A model generated the notes under the pieces. That model was not told the origin of the DNA. It worked only from the letters and a program-made list of their open reading frames with translations, and made no database searches. Source: Herbiconiux sp. (GTDB lineage: Bacteria > Actinomycetota > Actinomycetes > Actinomycetales > Microbacteriaceae). Taken from it: a stretch of DNA of 64,000 nucleotides. Shown here in pieces: positions 51,031 through 59,457 of the stretch; position 1 is the stretch's first letter, and each line of letters starts with the position of its first letter. Location of the stretch: NCBI RefSeq assembly GCF_004297105.1, contig NZ_SCVE01000012.1, forward strand, positions 868,001 to 932,000. Reading direction: 5' to 3'. The translations under genes were made by a program, and so were the position numbers.

Positions 51031-52443
51031 TCACCGAGGCGTCGTGGCTGCGAGCGGCGCGGTCGCGTGAGGTTCCGCCGCCGTCCCGGACGCTCGGCCG
51101 GGAAGGAGCGGGGAGAGCACGGCGGCGAGTGCCGTGATGCCGATCGCCCACCAGAAGGCCTGCTGGAACGCACCCGCCGGGTCGCCTCCCGCTGCGGCCC
51201 CGGCCAGCACGACCGCGAGAACGGCGGTGCCGAACGCGCCACCGAGCTGCTGCGACAAGCGCGTGATCGTGCTCGCATGGGGCATCTGCGGTCGCTCGAG
51301 TCCGACGAAGCCGACCGCCATGATCGGGATCATCACGGCCCCGAGCCCGATCCCCCTGACGACCAGAACCGCCGACAGCCACCACACACTCGTCTGCCCA
51401 TCCGCGAATGCGAATGGGATGGTCGCCAGGAGCACCACCGCGAAGCCGAGCACGGCGACGATCCGGGCACCGACCCGGTCGGTGAGGCGACCGGCGAGCG
51501 AACGGCTGAGGAGGGAGCCGACGCCCTGCGGGATGAGCAGCAGGCCGGCGCCCAGTGCGTCGGTGCCGCGGAGCTCTTGGAACGACAACGGCAGCAGCAG
51601 CATGCCGCCGTACAGCGCCGCGCCCATGAGGAACATCAAGCCGGAGGCCGCGGCGAGGGGTCGGTGTGTGAGCAGAGAGAGATCGACGAGGGCCGGCCGT
51701 CGGCTTCGGGTCGCCCACAGCGCGAACGCGACCAGCAGGACGGCGCCGGTGGTGAGGGGCATCCAGACGTCGAACCGGGTGAAGCCGCCGGTGCCGCTCG
51801 CGTTGCTGAGGCCGTAGAGCACGCCGACCAGTGCGGGCGAGAGCAGGGCGAGCCCCAGCACATCGAGCTTCGCGGTGCCGACGGGGCCATCGGCGGGGAT
51901 GAATCGCCACGCCAGGATCAGTCCGACCACGACGAACGGCACGTTCACCCAGAACAGCCAGGGCCAGGTGCCCGCGCCGAGGATGAGCCCGCCGATCACC
52001 GGCCCGAGGATGGGCCCGAGCGCTGTGGGCAACGAGGCGACCGCCATGACGCGGCCGAGGGAGCGCCCGTGCGCGGCCTGCATGAGGAGGGTGGTGAGCA
52101 ACGGCATCATGGCGCCGGCGCCCACGCCCTGCACGGCGCGGAACGCGATGAGGCTGCCGGCGTCCCACGCGAGCGAGCAGAGGATGCTGCCGATCAGGAA
52201 CACGACGAGCGATGCCATCCAGAGCCGCTTTCCCCCGATCCGGTTCTGCAGCCAGCCCACCAAGGGAACGGTGACGCCCATGGCGAGCAAGTACGCGGTG
52301 CTCACCCATTGGATCGTCTCGATGCTGGCGTTCAGGTCGCCGGCGAGGGTGTGCAGGGCGACGCTCACGATCGTCGAGTCGAAGAGCGGCGCCATCGCGC
52401 CGACGACCAGGGCGATCGCGAGCCGGGTGAGGTTCTTGTCCAT
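51031..52443 (-). CDS. MFS multidrug transporter, DHA2 type
   Basis: 470 residues from ATG 52443 (AAGGA upstream), about 14 helices. PLFDSTIVSVALHTLAGDLN (first helix with the D-STIVNVALP-like motif), WVSTAYLLAMGVTVPLVGWL, GPILGPVIGGLIL (antiporter motif C). Exports drugs or toxic compounds with proton antiport. Divergent from the TetR gene at 52507 across an operator-like repeat, a classic efflux pump and repressor pair. Confidence 0.92.
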   Translation of the reverse strand: MDKNLTRLAIALVVGAMAPLFDSTIVSVALHTLAGDLNASIETIQWVSTAYLLAMGVTVPLVGWLQNRIGGKRLWMASLVVFLIGSILCSLAWDAGSLIAFRAVQGVGAGAMMPLLTTLLMQAAHGRSLGRVMAVASLPTALGPILGPVIGGLILGAGTWPWLFWVNVPFVVVGLILAWRFIPADGPVGTAKLDVLGLALLSPALVGVLYGLSNASGTGGFTRFDVWMPLTTGAVLLVAFALWATRSRRPALVDLSLLTHRPLAAASGLMFLMGAALYGGMLLLPLSFQELRGTDALGAGLLLIPQGVGSLLSRSLAGRLTDRVGARIVAVLGFAVVLLATIPFAFADGQTSVWWLSAVLVVRGIGLGAVMIPIMAVGFVGLERPQMPHASTITRLSQQLGGAFGTAVLAVVLAGAAAGGDPAGAFQQAFWWAIGITALAAVLSPLLPGRASGTAAEPHATAPLAATTPR

Positions 52444-52455
52444 GATGTCCTTAGA

Positions 52456-52483
52456 TACGGTGACGTTTCTTAATGCCACCGTA
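52456..52483. promoter_or_regulatory. Probable operator between MFS and TetR genes
   Basis: TACGGTG (52456-52462) and CACCGTA (52477-52483), 7-bp inverted repeat, 14-base spacer, midway between the divergent starts at 52443 and 52507. Confidence 0.6.
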
Positions 52484-52494
52484 CGATGTCGCGA

Positions 52495-52500
52495 TAAGAT
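52495..52500 (+). promoter_or_regulatory. -10 box for a leaderless transcript (TetR)
   Basis: TAAGAT six bases before ATG 52507, no Shine-Dalgarno sequence. Confidence 0.55.
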
Positions 52501-52506
52501 ACGCAA

Positions 52507-53097
52507 ATGGATCTCACCAAGACCCGACGACGCGGCGCCGAACTCGAGTCCGCGTTGCTCGATGCCGCCTGGGCCGAACTCGAAGACGTCGGCTATCCCG
52601 CGTTCGGGTACGACGGCGTGGCTGCCCGGGCCGGCACGTCCAAGCCCGTTCTCTACCGGCGCTGGCCCGCGAAGGTCGATCTCGTGCTGGCCGCCCTCCA
52701 GCACGGTGGCTTGTTCGACAAGCGGGCGCTGCCCGACACCGGATCGCTCCGCGGCGACATCCTGACGGCCCTGCGAGACTTCAACGCGGCCCGTTCGGGT
52801 TTCATGGCGGTCATCAGCGTCTACTTGGCGGGCATCCATGCCGACACCGGCCTGTCGCCCGCGGAGCTGAGGGACCGGCTTCTCGCGGGGAGCACGAACA
52901 CCGGCCGGAAGCTGCTCGAGCGGGCGGCCGGGAGGGGCGAGATCCCGGCGCGGAACTGGCCATCGGGAATCGCGACGCTGCCTTCCGACCTGGTGCGCCA
53001 CGACCTCGTGATGACCCTGAAACCGCTCCCGGATGCCAGGATCCTCGAGATCGTCGACGACATCTGGCTGCCGCTCGTGCGGCTTCGACACCCCTGA
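52507..53097 (+). CDS. TetR/AcrR-family transcriptional regulator
   Basis: 196 residues. HTH region GYDGVAARAGTSKPVLYRRW (about 37-56), C-terminal TetR_C-like domain. The operator and divergent MFS gene point to control of drug efflux. No leader between -10 box and ATG. Confidence 0.93.
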   Translation: MDLTKTRRRGAELESALLDAAWAELEDVGYPAFGYDGVAARAGTSKPVLYRRWPAKVDLVLAALQHGGLFDKRALPDTGSLRGDILTALRDFNAARSGFMAVISVYLAGIHADTGLSPAELRDRLLAGSTNTGRKLLERAAGRGEIPARNWPSGIATLPSDLVRHDLVMTLKPLPDARILEIVDDIWLPLVRLRHP

Positions 53098-53148
53098 TCG
53101 CGGAGCCCGAGCGCGACACCGGTGCGCTGAGGGTGCCAGAATCGGCAG

Positions 53149-53784
53149 ATGGTCGCGACGCTCCCCGAACCCGGAATCATCCAGGGCCGCTTCATCCGCC
53201 TCGAGCCGCTCACGCGCGAACTGCTTCCTGCGTTGCACGCGGTGATCGGGCATCCGGAGGTCTTCGCCGGCGGGTACGGCGGGGGACCGCAGGGCTACCG
53301 GGCCACAGTCGATGAGTTCGTGGAGTGGGCGGAGACCTACTACCAGTGGGAGGGCGGGCTGGCCTTCGCGATCAGGATCGCGGGCGGGCCGGATGACGGC
53401 ACCCTCATCGGCACGACGACGCTCGGCGATCTCGACCCGGCCCTCGAGTACGCGCACATCGGCTGGACCGCGTACGACCCACGCGTCTGGGGAACCGTCG
53501 TGAACCCGGAGGCGAAGCTTCTGCTGCTCACGCACGCCTTCGACCACGGCTTCGGCCGCATCAAGATCCAGGCGGATGTGCGCAACTCCCGCTCGCGGGC
53601 GGCCATCGCCAAACTCGGCGCCACGTTCGAGGGCATCTCCCGGCGCGATGTGCCGCGCGCCGACGGGTCGTGGCGCGACTCCGCCGTGTTCTCGATCATC
53701 GTCGACGACTGGCCCGCCGTGTGTGCCGGACTGGAGGAGAGGGTGGCGCGCCTTGGTGCAAACGGGCCGGTAGTGGTGAACTAG
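53149..53784 (+). CDS. GNAT-family N-acetyltransferase
   Basis: 211 residues. RFIRLEPLTRELLPALHAVI opens the RimJ/RimL-like GNAT fold; HIGWTAYDPRVWGTVVNPEA and IKIQADVRNSRSRAAIAKLG cover the acetyl-CoA binding and the C-terminal strand with the N-x-x-S-R-A motif. FRDV-like GISRRDVPRADGSWRDSAVF ends the domain. Acceptor unknown. Four bases separate it from ohr. Confidence 0.9.
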   Translation: MVATLPEPGIIQGRFIRLEPLTRELLPALHAVIGHPEVFAGGYGGGPQGYRATVDEFVEWAETYYQWEGGLAFAIRIAGGPDDGTLIGTTTLGDLDPALEYAHIGWTAYDPRVWGTVVNPEAKLLLLTHAFDHGFGRIKIQADVRNSRSRAAIAKLGATFEGISRRDVPRADGSWRDSAVFSIIVDDWPAVCAGLEERVARLGANGPVVVN

Positions 53785-53788
53785 CAGC

Positions 53789-54208
53789 ATGGAAGCCATC
53801 TACACCGCCATTGCCCACGCCTCCGGTGGAGGCCGCGACGGACACGTCCGCAGCGAAGACGACCGCCTCGACTTCGACACCCGCCCGCCCAAGGAGATGG
53901 GGGGATCGGGGGAGGGAACCAACCCCGAGCAGCTCTTCGCCGCCGGCTACTCGGCCTGCTTCCTCGGCGCCGTGCACGCGGCCGGCCGCGAGTTGAAGCT
54001 CGACACCACCGACGCCGCGGTGTCGAGCAGTGTGTCGATCGGCAACAACGACGCCGGCGGCTTCGGCCTCGCCGTCGAGCTCGACGTCTACGTGCCGAAC
54101 GTCACCCCCGAGGAGGCCCGCCAGGTGGCCGACAAGGCCCACACCATCTGCCCCTACTCGAACGCCACCCGTGGCAACGTCGAGGTCACCGTCAACGTCG
54201 TCGAATAA
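53789..54208 (+). CDS. ohr: Organic hydroperoxide resistance protein (Ohr)
   Basis: 139 residues, standard Ohr length. Starts IYTAIAHASGGGRDGHV; GTNPEQLFAAGYSACFLGAV holds the peroxidatic Cys57, and HTICPYSNATRGN the resolving Cys121. Reduces organic peroxides in the cytosol. Directly after the GNAT gene; no OhrR-type regulator is adjacent. A hairpin follows. Confidence 0.95.
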   Translation: MEAIYTAIAHASGGGRDGHVRSEDDRLDFDTRPPKEMGGSGEGTNPEQLFAAGYSACFLGAVHAAGRELKLDTTDAAVSSSVSIGNNDAGGFGLAVELDVYVPNVTPEEARQVADKAHTICPYSNATRGNVEVTVNVVE

Positions 54209-54215
54209 CGGTCGC

Positions 54216-54250
54216 CCCCGCATCCGATCATGCCAATTCCGGATGCGGGG
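54216..54250 (+). terminator. Hairpin after ohr
   Basis: CCCCGCATCCG (54216-54226) and CGGATGCGGGG (54240-54250) form an 11-bp GC-rich stem with a 13-base loop right after the ohr stop; no T tract, as is common in high-GC actinobacteria. Confidence 0.65.
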
Positions 54251-54283
54251 CCTCCGTCGGCCGTCGGTGTCGTGCCTGCACGA

Positions 54284-54289
54284 TAGCCT
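54284..54289 (+). promoter_or_regulatory. -10 box for a leaderless transcript (EamA gene)
   Basis: TAGCCT six bases before GTG 54296, no Shine-Dalgarno sequence. Confidence 0.5.
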
Positions 54290-54295
54290 CGCAGA

Positions 54296-55237
54296 GTGCC
54301 GCAGAACCGCCTCTCCACCACCTTCCAGTTCGCCGCCCTCGGCTTGGTCTGGGGTGCGAGCTTCCTCTTCATGAAGGTGGCGCTCGATGGCATCTCGTTC
54401 GGCCAGGTCGCGTGGACGCGGCTCGTGCTCGGCGCCCTCACCCTGGCGGTGCTGATCGCGGTCACCCGCACGCGGTTGCCGCGCGAACCCATCGTCTACC
54501 TGCACTTCGTGGTGATCGGGGCCTTCGGCTGCGCGTTCCCCTACCTGCTCTTCGCCTGGGCCGAGCAGTACGTCACCTCGGGCCTGGCCAGCATCTACAA
54601 CGCCGTCACGCCCATCACCACGGCGCTCATGGTGACGCTCGCGTTCCGGGTCGAGAAGCTCGACCGCTCGAGGGTCATGGGCGTCATCGCGGGCATCCTG
54701 GGCGTGGTGGTGATCATCGGGCCGTGGTCGTTCGCGGCGAACCAGGCCGCCCACGGCGACCTGCTGCTCGAACTCGCGGGGCAGCTCGCGTGCCTCGGCG
54801 CGGCGGTCTGCTACGGGTTCACGTTCGGCTACATCCGTCGCTTCATCTCGACGCGGCACCCGGTCTCAGGGCTCACCGCCGCGTTCCTCCAGGTGGGGAT
54901 GGGGGCCGTCATCCTCATCGTGCTCACCCCGTTCGTGGCCCTCGGGCCCATCTCGCTCGACCTGCCCATCGTGGTGAGCCTCGTGCTGCTCGGTGCGCTC
55001 GGAACGGGCGTCGCCTACTTCTGGTACATGAACGTGCTGAACGCCTGGGGCCCCACCGCGACGTCCACGGTCACCTACCTCACACCGGTCGTGGGTGTGT
55101 TCCTCGGCATCGTGCTGCTCGGCGAGACGCTCAGCTGGAACGCTCCTGTCGGTGCCCTGCTGGTGTTCCTCGGCATCCTCCTGGCGCAGGGGCGGCTGAG
55201 GCTGCGGCGCCGTGAGGGTCGGCCGCTAGAGTCGTAG
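54296..55237 (+). CDS. EamA-family (DMT) transporter
   Basis: 313 residues from GTG 54296, ten hydrophobic helices in two EamA repeats (FAALGLVWGASFLFMKVALD; LAGQLACLGAAVCYGFTFGY). ALGTGVAYFWYMNVLNAWGP and LTPVVGVFLGIVLLGE are typical. Exports metabolites such as amino acids in this superfamily; substrate unknown. Followed by chorismate mutase after two bases. Confidence 0.92.
   Translation: MPQNRLSTTFQFAALGLVWGASFLFMKVALDGISFGQVAWTRLVLGALTLAVLIAVTRTRLPREPIVYLHFVVIGAFGCAFPYLLFAWAEQYVTSGLASIYNAVTPITTALMVTLAFRVEKLDRSRVMGVIAGILGVVVIIGPWSFAANQAAHGDLLLELAGQLACLGAAVCYGFTFGYIRRFISTRHPVSGLTAAFLQVGMGAVILIVLTPFVALGPISLDLPIVVSLVLLGALGTGVAYFWYMNVLNAWGPTATSTVTYLTPVVGVFLGIVLLGETLSWNAPVGALLVFLGILLAQGRLRLRRREGRPLES
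55227..55232 (+). promoter_or_regulatory. -10 box for a leaderless transcript (chorismate mutase)
   Basis: TAGAGT, seven bases before ATG 55240, embedded in the last codons of the EamA gene. Confidence 0.55.
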
Positions 55238-55239
55238 GC

Positions 55240-55554
55240 ATGACAAATGGCTTCGACTCGAACGCAGACGTTCATGAGCGGCTCGAGAGCATCCGTCAGT
55301 CGATCGACAACATCGATGCGGCGCTCATCCACATGCTCGCGGAGCGATTCAAGTTCACCCAGACAGTCGGTCGCCTGAAGGCCGAGCACGGGCTGCCGCC
55401 GGCCGATCTCGAGCGCGAGGGGCGCCAGATCAAGCGGCTGCGGTCGCTCGCCGAAGAGGCGCACCTCGACCCGGCGTTCGCCGAGAAGTTCTTGAACTTC
55501 ATCGTGGCCGAGGTCATCCACCACCACGAGCGGATCGCGGCCGAAGAGGTCTGA
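55240..55554 (+). CDS. Chorismate mutase, AroQ type
   Basis: 104 residues, all-helical. RLESIRQSIDNIDAALIHML (first helix), ERFKFTQTVGRLKAEHGLPP (Lys of the active site about residue 47) and EVIHHHERIAAEE match small AroQ mutases. Converts chorismate to prephenate for Phe and Tyr. It can be read through from the EamA gene or from its own leaderless promoter. Confidence 0.93.
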   Translation: MTNGFDSNADVHERLESIRQSIDNIDAALIHMLAERFKFTQTVGRLKAEHGLPPADLEREGRQIKRLRSLAEEAHLDPAFAEKFLNFIVAEVIHHHERIAAEEV

Positions 55555-55571
55555 CCCGTGCCGGATGCCGG

Positions 55572-56489
55572 TCACGACAGCGTGCGGCGGCAGACCTCCG
55601 GCCACGGCGTGGGCTCGATGCCGAAGTGCGCCCGGGAGGCGGAGTCGTCGAGCACGTAGGGTCGCTCCCACTGGTAGGAGAGCTCGCCGAGCTCGCGCAG
55701 CATCGGCGTGACGAGCGCTCCGAGCGACACGACGGGTGCCGGGATGCGGCTCATGGCGATCGCGGGCAGCCCGCCCGCGGCGAGCACGTCGCCGACCGCC
55801 TCGCGCAGGCTGCGGGGCGGGTTCGACGGCACGTGCCACACCCGGCCGTGGGCCGTCTCGTCGTCGGCCGCCGCGACCAGCAGGCGGGCGACATCCTGCA
55901 CGTCGGTGAAGGTGTGCGGCGCGTCGGGGTTCGTGAGCACCCAGGCGCGCCGGCCGGCGCGCGCCCCGGGGATCAGGCGGCTGACGTGGCCGTTGCCGCC
56001 GATGCCCGGACCCATGTAGTCGGAGCCGCGGACCTCGACCGCGCGCAGGGTGCCGGCCCGGTGCGCCGCGAGCGCATCGGCCCAGAGCTTCGCCCGCAGG
56101 ATGCCCTTGTGGTCGGTCGCGGCGTCGGGCAGTTGTTCGGTCATCGGCCCGTCGACGGGGCCGTACGGATAGAGGTTGCCCGTGATGGCGTAGGTGGCGC
56201 CGGTGCGCGAGGCGGCCTCCAGCAGGGCGGCGGCGAGCGGCGGCCAGGTGGCCTCCCACTGCGTGTAGTCGCCCGGGTTCGCACAGTTGTAGAGGGCGGA
56301 TGCTCCTTCCGTGGCTGCCGTGAGCGCCTCGGCGTCGGCGGCGTCGACCCGGATGCTGGTGACCCCGGGGAGGCCGAGCCCGGTTCCCGAGCGGGTGGCC
56401 ACCACGACCTCCGAGCCACGCTCGGCGAGCAGGGTGGCGGTGGCGCGGCCGACGGGGCCTGCTCCGACGATGACATGGCGGTCGGTCAT
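55572..56489 (-). CDS. NAD-dependent epimerase/dehydratase-like protein
   Basis: 305 residues from ATG 56489. Rossmann start HVIVGAGPVGRATATLLAER with the Gly-rich GAGPVG loop; ALYNCANPGDYTQWEATWPP and YAITGNLYPYGPVDGPMTEQ place a Tyr where extended SDR proteins have the catalytic Tyr, but the YxxxK motif is not clear. FTDVQDVARLLVAAA and NPPRSLREAVGDVL are typical of the atypical extended SDR group. Divergent from the TetR gene with AGAGC operators between. Confidence 0.88.
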   Translation of the reverse strand: MTDRHVIVGAGPVGRATATLLAERGSEVVVATRSGTGLGLPGVTSIRVDAADAEALTAATEGASALYNCANPGDYTQWEATWPPLAAALLEAASRTGATYAITGNLYPYGPVDGPMTEQLPDAATDHKGILRAKLWADALAAHRAGTLRAVEVRGSDYMGPGIGGNGHVSRLIPGARAGRRAWVLTNPDAPHTFTDVQDVARLLVAAADDETAHGRVWHVPSNPPRSLREAVGDVLAAGGLPAIAMSRIPAPVVSLGALVTPMLRELGELSYQWERPYVLDDSASRAHFGIEPTPWPEVCRRTLS

Positions 56490-56506
56490 GGGGTTCCTCT
56501 CGTTGG

Positions 56507-56568
56507 GAGAGCAGTGCTCTCGTTTGAAGGATGCCACGGCGGTTCGGGTAAAGCAAGAGCGGTGCTCT
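56507..56568. promoter_or_regulatory. Two AGAGC...GCTCT operators
   Basis: GAGAGCAGTGCTCTC (56507-56521) is a perfect 15-base palindrome; AGAGCGGTGCTCT (56556-56568) repeats its core. They lie between the divergent dehydratase-like (56489) and TetR (56610) starts, one near each gene. Confidence 0.78.
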
Positions 56569-56609
56569 CTTTTGTTGCCGATGCTCTCGAAAGCGGCCAG
56601 AGTAGAGGG

Positions 56610-57341
56610 ATGTCACATCCGGAAGTCCCCGCCGCGCGCACCGCCCGGCAGCGCGCTCGCGACCAGATCACCGCCGAGATCGTCGCCGCGGCGCGTCTCC
56701 GCCTGGCGGAGCAGGGCCCGGCCGAGCTGTCACTGCGCGCGGTCGCCCGCGACGTGGGCATGGTGTCGTCGGCGGTCTACCGGTATTTCGCGAGCCGTGA
56801 CGAGCTGCTCACGGCGCTGCTGGTTCTCGCCTACGACGATCTCGGCGGGGCCGCGGAGGCGGCCGACGCCTCGGTGCGGGCGCGAGGCGATGTGGCGGCG
56901 CGATGGAAGGCGACTCTCCGGGCGATCCGGCGGTGGGCGATCGCCCACCCGAGCGACTACGCGCTGCTGTACGGGTCTCCGGTGCCGGGATATGCGGCGC
57001 CGCAGACCACGATCGAACCCGCGGTGCGGGTGATCGTGGTCATCCTGCGGATCGTCACCGAGGGTGTGCGGGTCGGCGCGATCGAGCCCGGTGACGCCGG
57101 TCACCTCGCCGCCGCGCCGGAGAGTGCGATCGCGGGCGCGATCGGCTTCGTGCGCTCTCGCGAGCTCGCGGGTGACGACCTGCCTGCCGAACTCATCGTG
57201 CGCACGCTCATGGCCTGGACGACGGTCTTCGGAACCATCTCGTTCGAGCTCTTCGGCCATCTCGTGGGTTCGGTGTCCGACCCCGACGCCTACTTCGACC
57301 TGGTGATCGAACGCCTCGCGCGTGAAATCGGCTTCCGGTGA
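56610..57341 (+). CDS. TetR/AcrR-family transcriptional regulator
   Basis: 243 residues from ATG 56610. HTH ELSLRAVARDVGMVSSAVYR YF at about residues 40-61, C-terminal TetR_C_13-like domain (SDYALLYGSPVPGYAAPQTT). Two palindromes upstream suggest repression of itself and of the divergent NAD-binding gene. Confidence 0.93.
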   Translation: MSHPEVPAARTARQRARDQITAEIVAAARLRLAEQGPAELSLRAVARDVGMVSSAVYRYFASRDELLTALLVLAYDDLGGAAEAADASVRARGDVAARWKATLRAIRRWAIAHPSDYALLYGSPVPGYAAPQTTIEPAVRVIVVILRIVTEGVRVGAIEPGDAGHLAAAPESAIAGAIGFVRSRELAGDDLPAELIVRTLMAWTTVFGTISFELFGHLVGSVSDPDAYFDLVIERLAREIGFR

Positions 57342-57515
57342 CGAAGCGCTGCAGCTCCTAGCTGCCACCGCCTCGGTGGGTGCCGTCGGCGCGGACCTGT
57401 CGCCGCGCGTGGTCGGGTGAGGAATCTGCCACTAGCGCCGACGAACCATCCGCTCATATAGTTGGCCTACTGACGAATATGCGGCGACGGTGTCGCGACA
57501 TGAGAGGACCCTGCG

Positions 57516-58592
57516 ATGCAGCAGATGGACGGCACGGCCGACACTCCAGAACTCGAGCAGCTCTACCGTGATTTCGCGGCCAACGACATGGCGCCGCTGT
57601 GGACCCAGCGGGACGATCTGATGCCGATGACTCCCGCGCCGCAGGCGGTTCCGCACGTCTGGCGCTGGAAGACGCTGTTCGACATCGCCGAGCGCTCCGG
57701 CGAGCTCGTGCCGGTGGGGCGCGGTGGGGAGCGCCGGGCGGTCGGCCTGACCAACCCGGGCCTGCCGGGCACCGGCTATGCCACCCCCACCCTGTGGTGC
57801 GCCATCCAGTATCTCGGTGGCCATGAGACCGCACCGGAGCACCGCCACGCGCAGAACGCCTTCCGGTTCGTGGTGGAGGGCGAGGGCGTGTGGACGGTGG
57901 TGAACGGCGACCCGGTACGGATGAGCCGCGGCGATCTGCTGCTCACGCCGGGTTGGAACTTCCACGGCCACCACAACGACACCGCGAACCCGATGGCGTG
58001 GATCGACGGTCTCGACATCCCATTCTCGAGCCAGATGGACGTGGGGTTCTTCGAGTTCGGTTCCGAGCGGGTGACGGATGAGGCCTCCCCGGAGTTCTCG
58101 CGCGCCGAGCGGCTCTGGGCGCATCCGGGGCTCCGGCCGATGTCCGCGCTGACGGACACGGTCTCGTCGCCGCTCAGCGCCTACCGCTGGGAGCACACCG
58201 ATGCCGCCCTCACCGAACAGCTGAAGCTCGAAGACGAGGGCTACCCGGCCACCCTCTCGCAGGGCCACGCGGCCATCCGCTACACCAACCCGACGACGGG
58301 CGGTGATGTGATGTCGACCATCCGGTGCGAGTTCCACCGCCTCCGGGCCGGCGCCTCGACGGCCCCGACGCACGAGGTCGGCTCAGCGGTGTGGCAGGTC
58401 TTCGAGGGGTCGGGAACCGTGGTGCTCGGCGACACCGAGACCCGGCTGGAGACCGGCGACCTGTTCGTGGTGCCCAGCTGGGTGCCCTGGTCGCTGCACG
58501 CCGACTCGCAGTTCGACCTGTTCCGGTTCACCGACGGGCCGATCATGGATCGGCTCAACTTCTCGCGCACCTTCGTTCCCTCCGCCCAGTAG
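57516..58592 (+). CDS. Gentisate 1,2-dioxygenase (copy 1)
   Basis: 358 residues, two cupin domains. Iron-binding His pair in PEHRHAQNAFRF (His109, His111) and His150-153 in GWNFHGHHND; second cupin about 260-345 without the full metal set, as in the family. Opens gentisate (2,5-dihydroxybenzoate) to maleylpyruvate with O2. AGAGGA lies upstream of ATG 57516. First gene of a gentisate operon with the hydrolase, isomerase and MarR genes. A paralogue lies at 62126-63232. Confidence 0.93.
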   Translation: MQQMDGTADTPELEQLYRDFAANDMAPLWTQRDDLMPMTPAPQAVPHVWRWKTLFDIAERSGELVPVGRGGERRAVGLTNPGLPGTGYATPTLWCAIQYLGGHETAPEHRHAQNAFRFVVEGEGVWTVVNGDPVRMSRGDLLLTPGWNFHGHHNDTANPMAWIDGLDIPFSSQMDVGFFEFGSERVTDEASPEFSRAERLWAHPGLRPMSALTDTVSSPLSAYRWEHTDAALTEQLKLEDEGYPATLSQGHAAIRYTNPTTGGDVMSTIRCEFHRLRAGASTAPTHEVGSAVWQVFEGSGTVVLGDTETRLETGDLFVVPSWVPWSLHADSQFDLFRFTDGPIMDRLNFSRTFVPSAQ

Positions 58593-58617
58593 ATCGACCA
58601 GAGCCAGAAAGCAGCGC

Positions 58618-59454
58618 ATGAAACTCGCAACCCTCCGCACCGGCGACTCCACCGTCGCCGTTCGCATCGACACCGACAGCGCCATCGAGATCGATGGCTT
58701 CACCGACGTGGGCGCCCTGCTGGCGAACGGAGACTGGCGTGCCGTCGCCGAGACGGCGGCGGGCACCGCTCATCCGTTGACCGGGATCCCCGACACGGAC
58801 TGGGCGCCTGTCGTGCCCGCACCCTCGAAGATCGTCTGCGTGGGACTGAACTACCGCAACCACATCCTCGAGATGGGCCGCGAGCTGCCGGAGTTCCCCA
58901 CCCTCTTCGCCAAATACCCCGAGGCCCTGATCGGCCCCTATGACGAGATCGCGCTGCCCGAGTACGCCTCGCACGCCGTGGACTGGGAGGCGGAGCTCGC
59001 CGTGGTGATCGGCACGACGGCGCGTCGCCTGAGCCCCGAGCAGGCCGCGGATGCGATCGCCGGGTACTCGGTGCTGAACGACGTGACCATGCGCGACTAC
59101 CAGTACCGCACCCCCGAGTGGTTCCAGGGCAAGACCTTCGAGGCCACCACGCCGTTCGGGCCGTACCTGGTGACCCCGGATGCGTACGGTGTCGACACCG
59201 ACATCCGCACCGAGGTCGGCGACGAGGTGCTGCAGCACTCGAACACGAGCGATCTCGTGTTCGACCCGGCGACTCTCGTCTCGTACATCTCCCAGATCGT
59301 TACCCTGAACCCGGGCGACGTGATCGCCAGCGGCACTCCCGGCGGTGTCGGACACGCTCGGAAACCCCCACGTTACCTGGGTCAGGGCGATGTGCTCAGC
59401 ACCGTGATCGAAGGCCTCGGCACCCTGCGCAATCCCGTGCGCGTGGAGGGCTGA
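58618..59454 (+). CDS. Fumarylacetoacetate-hydrolase-family enzyme, probable fumarylpyruvate hydrolase
   Basis: 278 residues. KIVCVGLNYRNHILEMG (about 77-93), VDWEAELAVVIGTTARRLSP with the metal-binding E-x-E/D set, VLNDVTMRDYQYRTPEWFQG and DVIASGTPGGVG are hallmark FAH motifs. In this operon it should cleave fumarylpyruvate to fumarate and pyruvate. Four bases before the isomerase gene. Confidence 0.93.
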   Translation: MKLATLRTGDSTVAVRIDTDSAIEIDGFTDVGALLANGDWRAVAETAAGTAHPLTGIPDTDWAPVVPAPSKIVCVGLNYRNHILEMGRELPEFPTLFAKYPEALIGPYDEIALPEYASHAVDWEAELAVVIGTTARRLSPEQAADAIAGYSVLNDVTMRDYQYRTPEWFQGKTFEATTPFGPYLVTPDAYGVDTDIRTEVGDEVLQHSNTSDLVFDPATLVSYISQIVTLNPGDVIASGTPGGVGHARKPPRYLGQGDVLSTVIEGLGTLRNPVRVEG

Positions 59455-59457
59455 ACC

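Noticed and set aside
52444-53799. Upstream extension of the MFS transporter frame
   Set aside because: It runs antisense through TetR and GNAT genes; the real protein begins MDKNLTRLAIALVVG at 52443.
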